Positions 22,322 through 38,100 of a DNA stretch of 39,790 nucleotides are shown in pieces (within the stretch, counting starts at the first letter, position 1; each line of letters opens with the position of its first letter). The position numbers and the translations under genes are program-made. The notes under the pieces are model-generated. The model ran no database searches, had not been told where the DNA came from, and saw nothing but the letters and a program-made list of their open reading frames with translations. The DNA is from Micractinium sp. NFX-FRZ (lineage: Eukaryota; Chlorophyta; Trebouxiophyceae; Chlorellales; Chlorellaceae), in the NCBI GenBank assembly GCA_029339195.1, contig JAPTJF010000529.1, positions 1-39,790 on the forward strand, read 5' to 3'.

Positions 22322-23737
22322 ATGCAGACAAGTGTGCAAGTGCTCCTACCTGCAGGACCCCCCTCGGCGCAGATAGTGTGCAGCGGCTGCCGAACGGTGC
22401 TGCTGTACCCAGCGGGAGCGCAGGTGCGGCACGGTGCAGTGCAGTGCGGTGGTCAGCCACGCGTTTTGGCCTCTCCCTGCATTATATGACATTGTGGCTG
22501 CCTTCCCGTGCAACCCACGTATCCCCCCTTGCCCGTCCTGCCCTGCTCTTTGTTTTGCAGAATGTCAGGTGGGTCGCGCAGAGCTGCGGCTGGCTCAGCA
22601 ACCAGCTTTGGCGAGGGCAGAAGAGGAGCTCTGGTACATTCAACCTGCAGTGTTTCAGTAGCTTCGGGTGCTGCTTTGCACCGCGGCATGGAGCAGACAA
22701 GGCCGGGTGCTGGCGCTCCAGCAGACCATGTTGAGCTGACGCATTGCAAGTGCCTACAACCATAACCTCCGTCATTACTCTGCTGCCCCTGCAGATGTGC
22801 ACGCTGCAGCACTATCACCTCCACCATGCCGGCAGCGCCGGCACACGGTGGAGACATGGCACAGCTCTGCTGCTCCAACGCCCAGTGCCGGGTAGGCACA
22901 CCTGTTTACATCTTGCTGCTGCAATGTACTGGGGGTCATTCCCCTGCTCCTCTGGATGCCGAATGGCAGTGGTTGTCAGCTGGATGTGCGCCCCAAAGAC
23001 CCCATCAACCCGCGCCCAATGCTCCATGCGCAGGTGGTGCTTCTGTACCCGCGGGGCGCGGGGCAGGTGCAGTGCTCGGTGTGCGGCAACCTGAATGACG
23101 CCACGCAAGCCAACCAGCTTGGGCACATTGTCTGCGGCGGCTGCCAGGTCATGCTGGCATATGCCTTTGGTGCCCAGGTCCGCCCTAGGGGACATGCCGT
23201 GCTGAAGGTTGGCGCCGGCGCATATGCAGACTTACCTAAAGTACTGGCCGATGGCAGGAAGGAAGCGTGCCCATTGCCGACGTGCATTCACGTGCTGCGT
23301 ACCTGTCGTGCCCCGCCGCTCTGCTCACCTGCCATTGCAGTCCGTCAAGTGCAGCGTGTGCGGGTGTGTGACGCCAGCAGAGTCCAGCGGCAGCAGCGCG
23401 TTGGCGGCGCAACATGCGCGGCTGCAGCAGCAGGGCGGCGCTGGCACTGCAGAGCAGCAGCAGGCGCAGCAGCAGCAGGCGTCGCATGCGGCGCAGACGG
23501 CAAGTAGCAAGCAGCAGACTGTGCTGGTGCTCAACCCTGGAGACGAGGCCGGTAACGAGGTGCGCCCTTTGCTTGTGTTAGTGATGCGTTGCCATGTTTG
23601 CAAAGCGTACCGTGGCTTGGGCCCCTCCATCCCGCTGTGGCGTTAGTGCCCATGCCTGTGCTGGCTTGAAGCTCTGGCGTTGCCTGCTGCAGGGTCCAAA
23701 CGTCGCAATTGGAGTGACGAACCGGGATGCCAAGTGA
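22322..23737 (+). CDS. LSD1-like zinc-finger protein
   Basis: The plant LSD1/LOL family are small regulators with repeated CxxCRxxLxYPxGAxxVxCxxC zinc fingers, known in plants for cell-death control. The five-exon model (22322-22443, 22795-22891, 23034-23177, 23341-23559, 23693-23737) gives 208 residues. Finger 1 reads CSGCRTVLLYPAGAQ then CARCSTIT (residues 20 onward). Finger 2 is CCSNAQCRVVLLYPRGAG then CSVCGNLND. Finger 3 is CGGCQVMLAYAFGAQ then VKCSVCGCV. A Gln/Ala-rich linker and a short tail LNPGDEAGNEGPNVAIGVTN follow. The ATG is the first after an in-frame TGA at 22310. The exon 1 donor is inferred from phase (CA|GTGCGG); a CAG|GTGCGG site 20 nt upstream is an alternative. Confidence 0.88.
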
Positions 23738-24129
23738 TGCACCAGAGCAGCCGCCAGCCTTGGAAATTGTACAGCCTTTCACAGCAGAACCAGACAGCCC
23801 TGCCAGCCCTGCAATCCATACGCACTCATGCACATTTCATGCACTAGTCCCCGCAGTTTCGAGCCACTTCGGTCTGTCAGCTAGCCTCCCCAACGCATGC
23901 AGCCTGCCCAACTTGCCCACAAACAGCTCACGGGATCTTGTCTGCACTCACGTTGTGGCAACCTAGCCATGTTTAAAAATGATTGGCGTGAAGACGTGTA
24001 CGTGTACACATATGTGAGCTGGTATGCGAGGGATAGGCAGAGGGAGAAAACAGAACAGGAAGCGGTGGTATACAGGGGGGGCATGCAGAAGACATCATGG
24101 TGTATCGACCGACACGGCGAGTTGCAGTC
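23738..24129. other. Intergenic gap between convergent genes
   Basis: This 392-bp stretch separates the 3' ends of the LSD1-like gene and the DnaJ zinc-finger gene. It must hold both 3' UTRs. No ORF, RNA gene or clear TGTAA signal was seen. Confidence 0.6.
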
Positions 24130-24894
24130 TCACAGCGCTTTTGTGAACCCGCTGCCCCCGCACGCCTTGCAGGCTATGCGGCCTGTCGCCTCGCAAAACC
24201 GGCACTCTTTGCTGAGGCCTTTGTCGTTCTTCCGCTTGCCTGACCCGCTGCAAGCCAAGCATTCTGCCTGTGCTCCGGTTCCTGCACATGTGCTGCACAT
24301 CTCGGGCTCCCCCTGCAGCAAGTATGCAGCGGTGGGCAGCGAGGTACATGAGTGGTGGGGAGGTGAGCCTGCCAGCTGTGCTCACACCGTGACTGACTTG
24401 CCTTACCGTTCAGCGTGCTGTCTAACCAGCACGCTGAACATGGGCAGGCCCCCCAGCTGGCATGGTAGAGCAGGAGAGAGCCCAATGTGTTTCCGCCATG
24501 CTGTGCCAGACAGAATGTGCCCCCACCTTATTGAGTCCGTTGAGCAGGGCTGCACAAGATGCCGCTGTCACCGCTCCGCCGACAATGACCTCCTGCAGGT
24601 CCAGAGTGACAGGGGGCAGTGGTGTGATAGGTGAGAGGAGGGTACACAGCGTCACAGTGCGTGGGTGTCGAGGCGCTGCACACTTCCCCGCTCCTCATAC
24701 CTTGGACGCTCAACGCTTCGACGGCCCATGCTTGCTTGCCCACTCACCTGTAGCGCAGCCGCATCAGCCCTGACCACCTGCAGTGCTCCGCGGGGTGGCT
24801 GCTGACGCGCCGCCGCCAGAGCCTGCCGCTGCCGTCCTGCCGCCGCTGGAGGCGCGCTCGCCAGGCTTGCTGCTTGACATGATGTGCATGCCAT
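24130..24894 (-). CDS. Plastid DnaJ-type zinc-finger protein with one membrane segment (LQY1/BSD2-like)
   Basis: The three-exon model (24894-24748, 24592-24527, 24312-24130) gives 131 residues. The N-terminal 45 residues are rich in Ala, Arg, Gln and Ser and lack acidic residues until ADAAALQ, as in chloroplast transit peptides. Exon 2 codes a single possible membrane helix, EVIVGGAVTAASCAALLNGL. Exon 3 codes four cysteine pairs in DnaJ zinc-finger order: CSTCAGTG, CLACSGSG, CRFCEATG and CKACGGSG (residues 77-126). There is no J domain. This layout (transit peptide, one helix, lone DnaJ zinc finger) resembles thylakoid thiol-disulfide or assembly factors such as LQY1; BSD2 lacks the helix. 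Which ortholog it is cannot be settled. The start ATGGCA has good context. Confidence 0.85.
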
Positions 24895-25175
24895 GGCCGT
24901 GCGAACGTGGTGTGGCGCGAGCGAGTGTGGTTGAGGTGGAGCAGTGAGTGAGGGTTGAGCAGTGTGTGCGGTTTCTGTTCCGGCTGTTTTGTCGCCTGCT
25001 GCGATACCTACTTCGTCTGATGACCACGTCAGGCCACTCTACATGGCCAGTGGGCGGCGAGCGCCCGCAGCATTGCAGTACGCATGTACTGCAGGCACCC
25101 ATCAACCCCTTCTGCAGGGACACGCGTGAAATTGCGGTCTCATTTCTTGTGTCGCGTCTTTAAGGAAGGGGGAGC
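24895..25175. promoter_or_regulatory. 281-bp bidirectional promoter region
   Basis: Two start codons face away from each other across this short gap: the plastid zinc-finger gene and plastid 3-dehydroquinate synthase. Both 5' UTRs and core promoters must fit here. No TATA box stands out. Confidence 0.6.
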
Positions 25176-29394
<4,219 letters not shown>

Positions 29395-30041
29395 GCCCAG
29401 CCGCGGTGTCAGTAGAAAGTAGTAGTGATGGTCAGCATGGGGAGCAGCGCCGCCGGGCAATGGTCACAGCGGCGGGCGTCTGCGCTGCAATCAATCAGCA
29501 GTCGACTTTCTCCTGTTCAGATTCCTGCCACCCCTCTCTTTTCTGTTGCTGTCTCGGCCCCTGAGCTTCTATCTATCTCCACCCTTGGGCACCTGTGCCT
29601 CATGAATGCAAGTGCGATACACCTGCATGACTTTACATCACAGGTTGCAAGTCGCAGGCGAAACGTGACAGACAGGCAGGAGTAACGAGCTCCACCACTC
29701 AGAGAAATCTTTGGCACCCAGCGCGTCTTGCCCCTGCTGCCCGGGGTGTTCCATTCCGTATGGCAGCGCTTGGCACTGGTGCAATGAACCAATCACGTTT
29801 GGAGCCCAGGGACCGTTCCAGCAGGACTGATGGAACCGTGGAGTGACGCTCGTCTGGTTGCAACGCGACCCCAGCAGGCGGCATGCTGAGATGCTGCCGC
29901 CACTGCGTCTCTGGACTGCAAGCTGGCATGCTTTCCCTCACTTCTGTACACCCGACCCTCACCTGCCAGCGCACAGGCGCCTGCAGTAGGCCGCTAGGTT
30001 CTGGGAGACATGGTGCTCACATCGTTTTGTTTATCACTGGC
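29395..30041. other. Intergenic stretch, no supported gene
   Basis: It contains the DHQS 3' UTR and probably the end of the minus-strand membrane-protein locus. The segment 29972-30008 is a copy of 30067-30103, offset 95 bp, covering the likely last donor of that locus. Confidence 0.5.
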
Positions 30042-30075
30042 TCACCTGCCATTGAAGCCTGTGGCCCACAGGCAC

Positions 30076-30760
30076 CTGCAGTGTGCCGCCAGGTTCTGGG
30101 AGGTGGTGTTTGGCCACCCTCCCACACACACTGTAGCCGCCGCACGAGGCACCAGCAGGGACCCTGCAGTGGAGCCTAGCACCAGCATAGTATTTGCAAA
30201 TGGACAGCTGGGGTCAGCGAGTGGCATGTATACCGCTCTGCTGGCGCCCATCACAGCTGCCAGCAGCATCATGCAGATGATCAGCAGCCAGCCCCTGGTG
30301 GGCAGCCACCCCCTGTTGCAGGCGAGCCAGGCCACAGCCATAACTGCTGCGGCGGCGCCCACCATGCAGAGTGCAATTCAGAAGGCAGCCGTGCTGGTAC
30401 CACATGACGGTCTGTAGCACCCACGGTGACAAAGTAGCCCACAATGCACACAGCAACAACACTGTTCTGGCAGCCCTCGGGCATCGCTGCCAGCCTGCGG
30501 GTTGCTCACGGGAGGGCTCAGGGGGAGGTGGTTAGTCTGGTGCCGGCACCATACTTATGAGAAGCCAGCAGGCAACCCGAGGAGCAGCTGGTGACAAAGG
30601 AGTCCCAAGGTGGCAGAAGTTGTTGAGTAGGTCAGATAAAGTTGCACCCCATCTGCCGGGCCCTCTGCCTCGGGCTCACTCGGCTGCCGCCGCCACCGCC
30701 ACACTCACGGGCTCCACTGCGCGGCCAGCTGCTCTCCCACAGCCTGCTGGTTGGCCATCG
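30076..30760 (-). pseudogene. Frame-disrupted multi-pass membrane protein locus
   Basis: No family is recognised. On the minus strand three hydrophobic stretches follow one another: VQLYLTYSTTSATLGLLCHQ (about 30650-30560), MLLLCALWATLSPWVLQTVM (about 30460-30400) and AAAAVMAVAWLACNRGWLP with GWLLIICMMLLAAVMGASRA (about 30362-30230). The second and third lie in different frames. They meet around 30350-30365, where only a 16-nt GT...AG segment could join them, too short for an intron. So the locus carries a 1- or 2-nt frame break in a GCCGCC run, real or from sequencing. The likely last exon end (NLAAHC, CTGCAG|GTGCC) is echoed 95 bp downstream. The locus is head-to-head with another membrane protein gene. 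Confidence 0.35.
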
Positions 30761-31475
30761 CGGCCATCTGGTGTCAGTGTGGGCATGGCCGGGGAGTAGG
30801 TGGCCTGCAGACAGTTCCTCTGCAGGCAGGGAGTGCAGGGTTGCCTGGGTGAGGCAGCATGGTTGCAAATGCGGCGGCTGGCAGGTTGGGTCACCCGACG
30901 GTGGTGAGGGCAGCGCAGGGCTTGAGACAGGATGCTGGCGAGCATGCATCTTCTTGGCGCTGTGCGAGTCATTTCCTTGATACCCAGCATACAGTATTAC
31001 GTGCAGAGCGCGCAGGATTGGGAGTTGGCTGGACACCGGTGAACTGCAAGCACTTGAAGTGGGCGGCGTGTACTGGCGAGCGAGCTGCGGCATGCTTTGG
31101 TCTTGATGGCTGGTGCAAGCACAGTGTCAATGGCGTGCCGTTCGGAAGCTAGACAGCGGCGCATTCCAATGGGGCGGTCCAGCAGCCAGGCTGCTGCCGT
31201 AGCCCAACCGGTTGCATGTCGGTAGCTGACGGCGAAGGTGGTACTTTCCGGCAAATGTCCACCAAAGGGTGCTGTGCCCTAGACCACCATCTGTGCCGCT
31301 CTCTCGGCTGGGAAATTAGTCTCGCTTGGCCCTGGGCATGGGAGCACCTGAGACAGCACCGGGTAGGCTCGCCGTAAACAAGCCGGACCGCAGCGGCCGC
31401 AGCAGTGCGAGCGAAGGACGTTATGGTGACGAAGCTGGGAGCTGCGCGCAGCGCGCGAGCAGCTGCGGCGGCATA
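30761..31475. other. Gap between two head-to-head membrane-protein loci
   Basis: No ORF with recognisable motifs is seen on either strand. The stretch should hold the promoter of the plus-strand gene and possibly missing 5' exons of the minus-strand locus. Confidence 0.45.
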
Positions 31476-33038
31476 ATGCCCAGCTACTCCACTGCTGTAG
31501 CGCCGCCAACTTGGAAGGCGGCGGCCTTGAGACACGACGCCGGCGGCCTGCTCCTGCTGGCTCTCGCCTGGGCAGTCTCAGCTTTGCCGAGTGGCAGTGC
31601 CCGGAGTTCGCGGCACAGTGCATACGAAGCATGCGGCGCTGCAGCCTGCCTGTGTGCGCTGGCCTGGATGTCGGCCGCCCCCGCCAGCTACCACGCGTGG
31701 CGCACCGCCGTGGCCACCGCTCTTCAGTTCCACTTGTTTCTTCGATTGCCGCTGTTTTACATGGACAACAGCCACAAGTGGACCCCACTGGATCCTGACA
31801 GCAACACGGGAGGCAGTGCTTGGATGCTGCTGGACCTGCTCAAAGTCCTGGCAGTTGCGTCTAGTGCCGGCACTGTGATGCAGGTGGGCCGCGTGATGCG
31901 CTTGTGCAAGGACATGTGTGCTTTGACATGACGCTGTGCTGTGAGTGCTCCGGTGGTGCATGCAACAGACGGCGCATTGCAATGCTTTCCACCCACAGCT
32001 GCACTCCCTCCTGCCCGCTTGCCACCAACTGCACTGCCTGCTCCTTTCTGCCCGTCGGCTGCGCTCTGCTTGTGCTGCAGGCCGCCCTGGCCTTCAAGCT
32101 CCCCCCTGCGCCCGCCGCAGCGCTGCACTTTCTGGCAGCACTGGCAGCCAGCACGGGCAACCGCCGCACATGCAGCAGCGCGTTTCTGCAGCACCCAGAA
32201 GTGGCGGCGCTTGCGGCTGGCCTGCACCGCGTGCTCCGCCCGCTGGTGGCACCTGTGCAGCTGCTGCTGCTGGGCGCCGGCGTGTCGGCGCGCATACCAC
32301 AGCACCTTCACTGCCATTCACGTGAGCCAGTGTGACATTGCAGTCGGAACTTGGGCACAGGGGTGGCGGCTCTGCTCCCTGAGCTGCCTAGCAGCAGCCT
32401 GCCTGCACCCACCATGCAGCATGAATGTTACATATTTGCAGGCAGCCCCTGCTGGCTCTGTGCGTGACTTGGGTGAAAGCATTGGTTGTTTCTGAGGTTC
32501 TACCCTGCCCGCAGCCCGCCTGGCTCGACCACCTGCCACCCCTGACCCGCCACCCTCGTCTGCCCCTGCAGTGTTGGCAGCGCTGCAGTTCTGGGGGGCT
32601 GCAGTGCTGCCCACCCTTTTCCTCTGGCGCTACCATTGTATGCATTACCGCGCTTGGCGGGCGCATCAGCGGGTTCTTGACCACCTGCGCCGGCGCAAGC
32701 AGGCGGAAGTTTGGGGGTTTGGATTTGCAGAGCCCTCCAGCAGCAGCAACTTGAGTGACAGCTGCGATAGCGACACCAGCATGGGCAGCCATGCTGGCAG
32801 CAGCTTGCCAGCGCTGGAGCAGAAGCTGCAGGCGGCGCTGCCCCCGCCGTTGTTCCGCCGCGCCCGCCGTGCCCGGCGCATGAGGCCGCCGCGGCACACT
32901 GTGCTGCCTCACCACCCGCAGGATTGGCAATTCGCTGCTGCCTGCCGGATGCTGCGCGTGCTGAGCCTGCGAGGCGCTGTGGTCCTGCTGACCCTGCTGC
33001 TGCCCATTTGCCTCTGGCACGCAGCAGCCTTTCCCTGA
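31476..33038 (+). CDS. Unknown multi-pass membrane protein
   Basis: The three-exon model (31476-31883, 32081-32321, 32572-33038) gives 371 residues with consistent splice phases and a terminal TGA. Hydrophobic segments include GGLLLLALAWAVSAL, ACGAAACLCALAWMSA, LQFHLFLRLPLFYM, LLDLLKVLAVASSAG, LHFLAALAA, PVQLLLLGAGV, LLAALQFWGAAVLPTLFLW and the C-terminal GAVVLLTLLLPICLWHAAAF. A basic loop (YRAWRAHQRVLDHLRRRKQAE) and a Ser-rich linker precede the last helix; the Arg cluster RRARRARRMRPPR lies just before it. No domain is recognised and no catalytic motif is visible. The ATG at 31476 is chosen because it directly precedes the first hydrophobic segment; the frame is open further upstream, starting only from non-ATG codons. 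Confidence 0.65.
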
Positions 33039-35111
33039 GCTATCCGACTATCCCCAGCATAGTGTTTTCCAGTTCTCATGCGGCTCGTCTCTTTTACGCC
33101 TGCTTTACATTCACCAACTACCTAATGCACCAAGAGAGTGCCCCTCTGTCTCCCAGTGTATTGCATGCCAGACGCCCCAGTTTCTTATGTTGCATTCCCC
33201 CTTGCCTTTTGATGTCGGACGTTTGCCCTGCTGTACTCCTTCTCTTCCGATCTTAAGCCCCTGCCCTGCTGCTCATCGTCGAGCCCATACATCTGCCATC
33301 TTGCGCACTGCCGAGCCAGACAGTCAGCTGCACGCACTTCTGCCTTCCGATCTCATACCCCTGCCCTGCTGCATCCCTTAGCTACTGCTTCTTTGCCTCA
33401 AACACTTACTACAGGAAGCACCTTCAAAATGCTCTTCAGGGCTTGCCACACTTGCCCTGTGTACCTGGCCAGCTTGTACACCACTACACGCAAAATAGAG
33501 GTCCGTTGGGCCTCGACACGTGGGGCTCAGCCCTGCACCCTCGTGAGGCCTGACGCAGGCTGCCGCCTGCTGGATGGAGCAGGCCATCTGCGCCCGCCCG
33601 CTCTGCCCCGAGGTCAGCACAATTGGTGACATGGAGAAAGCCTGCGTGTGTGTACGCGCAAACTAATGACGGCGACGCATTAAAAGACACCGGGGTCAGG
33701 TGGACTGAGTATGGGTGCCAGGCTTGGCTGGGCTCAGCCGGGCGGTGTCCAGGGCAGCTTCATTCAGACATCCTAGGATAGACCGTGCCATCCACCAGGG
33801 GTCGGAGATCGGCGTCAGGCGGCAGCACTAGTGCCCACACTTGGGCCCAGTGCAAGCACATGCAAGCCAGTTTTTTCCATTAGCCCCAAAAAATTCATTG
33901 CGAGCCAGGGCTCAAAACGGGTCGTTTAGCCGTAACTGCCACCGCAGCGGGCTAATAAGGGGTGCGGGTTGGGGGCTACATTTGACCCTTGGCCCAAGCG
34001 AGAGAATTGCTCCCCTCCCTCCCAGAGGTCTCTGGGGGTGAAAAGAACATGTGTGCAAAAGGGCATCAATTCTCTCGGATGGGCCAAGGGTAAAATAGCC
34101 TCGGCCACCAAATCAGCACCCAGCAGTAGTACGTGTCACCCCTCTGTGCTGACGCGGGTATAACAGCTCCCTGCTGATGCTTCGTGAATATTCAGACCCT
34201 GACAGTGTGTCCTTCAAGTCTGTTATGTTGTTTGAACGTTGGAAGTGACGGGAGCAGTAGTGCCAGCTATGGGCGACGTCCGGCTGTGGGCGCTGGTCAA
34301 CACAGGTCTGGGAGCGTGGGCGCGGCAGCCGCAGGTGGCCGCCCTGCGGCTGCCGCGCCACAGGTCCAACCCACACGCTTCTGTAAATACCACAAGCTTG
34401 TTGCAGTACAGAACAAACGTGGTCGGCCTGGCTGCAGGCAGCTAAGTATGGGTGTCACCAGGTTTGGATCCAGGCCGCCCGCTGGGCAGGAACAGGCTGG
34501 TTTTTGGGAACAGGAATCTGGAAAGGCAGGCAAAATAAGGCAGAGATGGTGATGGGAGGGCACAGAGCGAGGTGCCTCTCTCTGAACACGGGCAGTGCGG
34601 CGCGGCGCTGAGCAGCACTATGTGTGCTGTGGCGGGTTGGCGAGCAGGATGCTGGGAATAGGGTGAAGGGCCCGACAGGGTGCTAACAGGTACATAGCAA
34701 GCAGGCTGTGGCTCGAGCAAGGTGCTGCACTGCTAAGCGGCTGCAGGAAGGTCATTTGAAAGCAGGGTTGCGGGAGCGGAGCTTGGCCTGTGAGCGACAA
34801 CTAGAACATGGGCAGCGGCACGCACTTCTCATGAAGGCGGCAAACAAATATGAATTCTCGTAAATTCTCTTTTGTTCGTTAAATCTGAACCACCCTGGAA
34901 TGCACGTCATGTCCTGCACTTGGGCGGTATTCCCTCTCCCGGCTTGCATGCCTGCTTCACGCTATTTTATGCGTTGTTTCAGCGATGCATACACAAATCA
35001 TTGAGTTTTCAAGCACTGTGAAGGAAGGGGTATGGGCAGGCCAGAAATATGGGGCTCAATCCCACGGCACATCTGCATTCGTTTGGCTAGCAACATCCGC
35101 CCGTGGTCCTT
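33039..35111. other. Gene-poor 2-kb stretch
   Basis: Only short unsupported frames occur; one starting at 34239 (MEVTGAVVPAMGDVRLWAL) has no motif. Short direct duplications are present: TTCCGATCT...GCCCTGCTG at about 33247-33272 recurs at about 33346-33372. A foldback repeat lies at 33961-34120. Confidence 0.55.
33961..34120. repeat. Foldback (inverted-repeat) element, MITE-like
   Basis: The left arm (33961-34009) and right arm (34067-34120) are inverted copies of about 50 bp. Their inner 28 bases (ACCCTTGGCCCA then GAGAGAATTG) are almost perfect and their outer parts more diverged. The 57-bp loop is pyrimidine- then purine-rich. No ORF lies inside. Such short non-coding foldbacks are typical of MITEs; target-site duplications were not identified. 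Confidence 0.8.
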
Positions 35112-38100
35112 TCAATACCTGCATGAGACGAAGCAGGAGACCAGGGAATGTCAGGAACAACAATGACAAAGCGTCTGCACGTAGTGCAATCGGCTGGTTG
35201 GCATGCCAGCCCTCAAACCTGCTGAATGCCCAGGCACCCCTCAGCTGTGCCACTCACTTGTAATCCTTGACATACAGGCTCTCGCCCTTGGCGCCCAGGT
35301 CACCCTTGCCCAGCGTCGCCTCGCCTGTAGCAACCATGATACGGAAATGCAGCGGCGGCGGGCATTAGTAACGTGATTTCTAGACAGCAACAACGTGATT
35401 TTTTAAGACAGCGCAGGGCATGCTGGACCTTGGCAACAGCGTACTGCACTTTACGCCCTCCTCTTTGCTCATCCCTTGCTGTCCTGCTCACTGTTGGCCT
35501 TGGCACGCGCCAGGAAGGCGTCCTGGCCTGCCTTGAAGTTCTCCTTCTTGCCACCCCATGCCTTGAGCGCAGACGCCTGCAACAGCAACTTGACAGAGGT
35601 AGTGCCAAATGGTTGAACACCTGCGGTGTCATGCTTCAGACCCAATTCCTCAGCCATTGTGAGCACACCACGCAAGGCCGTCTCACCTGCAGGGCGCGGC
35701 CGAAGGAGAAGGACAGGGTCCAGGGCTTCTTGATGTCCTCAACCTGGTTCATGGCAGCCAGGTGAGCGGTGGCCTCCTCCTCGGACTGGCCACCTGGAGA
35801 GGGGGCAGGCAAGAGAGGCAGCCGAAAGACCTAGTCAGAACCTGAGCATTGCTGGGCAGATGGCTTACATGCAAGTTTTCATCCTTGCCCAGAGTCTTCT
35901 GCATTACAGCACTCCTGCACCAACTTCCCCAACAGCGCAGCGCCTCACCAGACAGAAACATGACGCCAGGCACCGCGGCCGGCACAGTGCGGTTCAGGGT
36001 GCGGGCAGTCAGCCAGCCAGCAGTCTGCACATCGGTTTTGGGGCCCTCCGCGCCTGCAGGGAGAGCGCTCAACATGGTCAATCGGGGAAGGCTGCCAGCC
36101 ACTCCATAGCAGGTACCCATCACTCGGGTCCAGGACCAGTGACCCACGCAACGCGGGCTGCGCACCTGTCAGCACCATGTTGGGCTTCAGCAGGGTGCCC
36201 TCCAGCAACGCGTGGTGGTCGTTCAGCGCCTTGTAGCAGGCCACCAGCACGCGCTCAGTCACGGCGGCGCACACCTCGATGCCGTGGCTGCCATCGGTCA
36301 GAATCTCGGGCTCCACGATGGGCACCTGCACTCAGGTGCGCGCCTGCCTGAGGTACCAAACAATGGGAGAGCCTAAAGTTTGCAGATTTCTGCATCAATT
36401 GCTTTCTATGCACCCCCTAAGAAAGCGCAGTATTGTCATCACCGCCACATAACACGGGAAAAGCGGACTTGCCAGTCCGTGCTGCTGGCAAATGATGGCG
36501 TAGCGCGCCAGGGTGTAGGCGTTCTGGTGGATGGAAAGCTCTGCAGAGGGGGCAAGGAGGGGCTGGATAGTGAGGGGCGTCCGTGGGGGTTTGGCTGGAA
36601 AGCAAACCCGCCCTGGCTCGAGTGCGTTCAGCCCACCCAAGGTTGAAGGCTGCCAGCGGCCAGGAGCTCACCGCTGGGGCAGCCGTTGCCAATCTTCAGC
36701 ACAGCGCGCCACTTGGCAAAGCGCGCGCCCTGCTCGTAATACTTGGCGCAGCTGCAGGAATGGCGCTTGAGAGAAAAGAGTGAAGCAAGTTTTTTAGACC
36801 CATTGATGTGCTGCTGCCGCAGCCTGCCAAGAGATGAAAGCCACCTGCCTCACCGCTTGCCCAGGTCGTCGATGCCCTGGGTCTCAGTCTCGCCGTCGGT
36901 GCCGGGCAGGGCCACAACACCCTTGTCCACCTGCACAAGAAAGACGACGGGAAAGCAGCATGTTGTGGTTGACTCAACAGGTTGCTCTGCAGCATGCCAG
37001 ATGCAAGCCTCTGATGCCGATCACACACCACACACAGCTTGCCTTGATGCCAGGGATGATGTTCTTGCTCTGCAGCATCTTTACAAACGGCGTGCCGTCG
37101 CTGGCGTTCTGGAACAGCGTCTCCTCATACAGGATCTGTGGGGAGTTGGGGCAAGGGTGAAGGCCGCTGCTCAGCCAGCAATAATCGACGGACACAACGA
37201 GGACAGGCACGTGCTCGGCACGCACAGTGGCGACTAAGGCCAACCAGCCTGCCGCATTCAGTGATGAGGAGAAGGACCGCCGTACAGAAGAGGACATAGC
37301 CGTACAGAAGCGTTTGAACTCGAAACCACATCAAGACGACTGTGTCGAATGTGCACCGCAGCGCCCAGCCCCCTCAGCCCGCCCACCCACCACGCCACTG
37401 ATGTAGTTCTCGATGCCGGGTGAGGTGAAGAGCAACTCGCGCAGCTCACGGCGGTACGACTCCTCGTTGGGGCAGCCGATGCTGGCCAGCTGCAGCGAGG
37501 CAGGAGCAGAGGGTGCAGGGAGGTTAAGACGTGTGCAGCTTGAATCTCATGCAACGCACACTTACACGAAGCATGTGCCGAAGAGGAGCAAGGCCATGCT
37601 GCCCAGCGCCGCACCCGCTTGCCGATAGTGCCAGTGCTCTCATCGGCTGCCAGGATGCCCTTGCCAGGGGTGGCAATCGCCTTGGCCGTCGCAATCAGCT
37701 CCGCGGCATACTGCAGGGGGGACACATCGGGTGAAGGCGGGGGGCGGGTTGGCGGCAGGAGGTGGCGGTGGCAGGGTGCCTGCTACCTTGCGACCGCTTG
37801 GGTGCCGTCCGCAACCCTCGGCCCAACATGAGCCGGCCTCTTTGACCTGCTGAGGCGGCTGCGGGGCTGCCGGGCAGGATTTGCACGGGCCAAGGGCTTT
37901 GGCGGTCGACGAGCGGACTGAGGGTTCGGCGCAGCGATCCCATGCTAGCGACTGCCAGCAGGTGTGCAGGGGCGGCCGCCAAGGCCCCCTTTCGCACAGC
38001 GCTGGCAGTTGACGCGCCCTGATCATGATCGGGGGAGCACCCGAGCCCGGCGCAGGCTCACAGGCATGAACCCGTGCGAAACCAGCGGACAAACCCGGGT

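Noticed and set aside
30349..30364. 16-nt intron joining the two membrane-protein frames
   Set aside because: Too short for the spliceosome; a frame break or sequencing indel is more likely.
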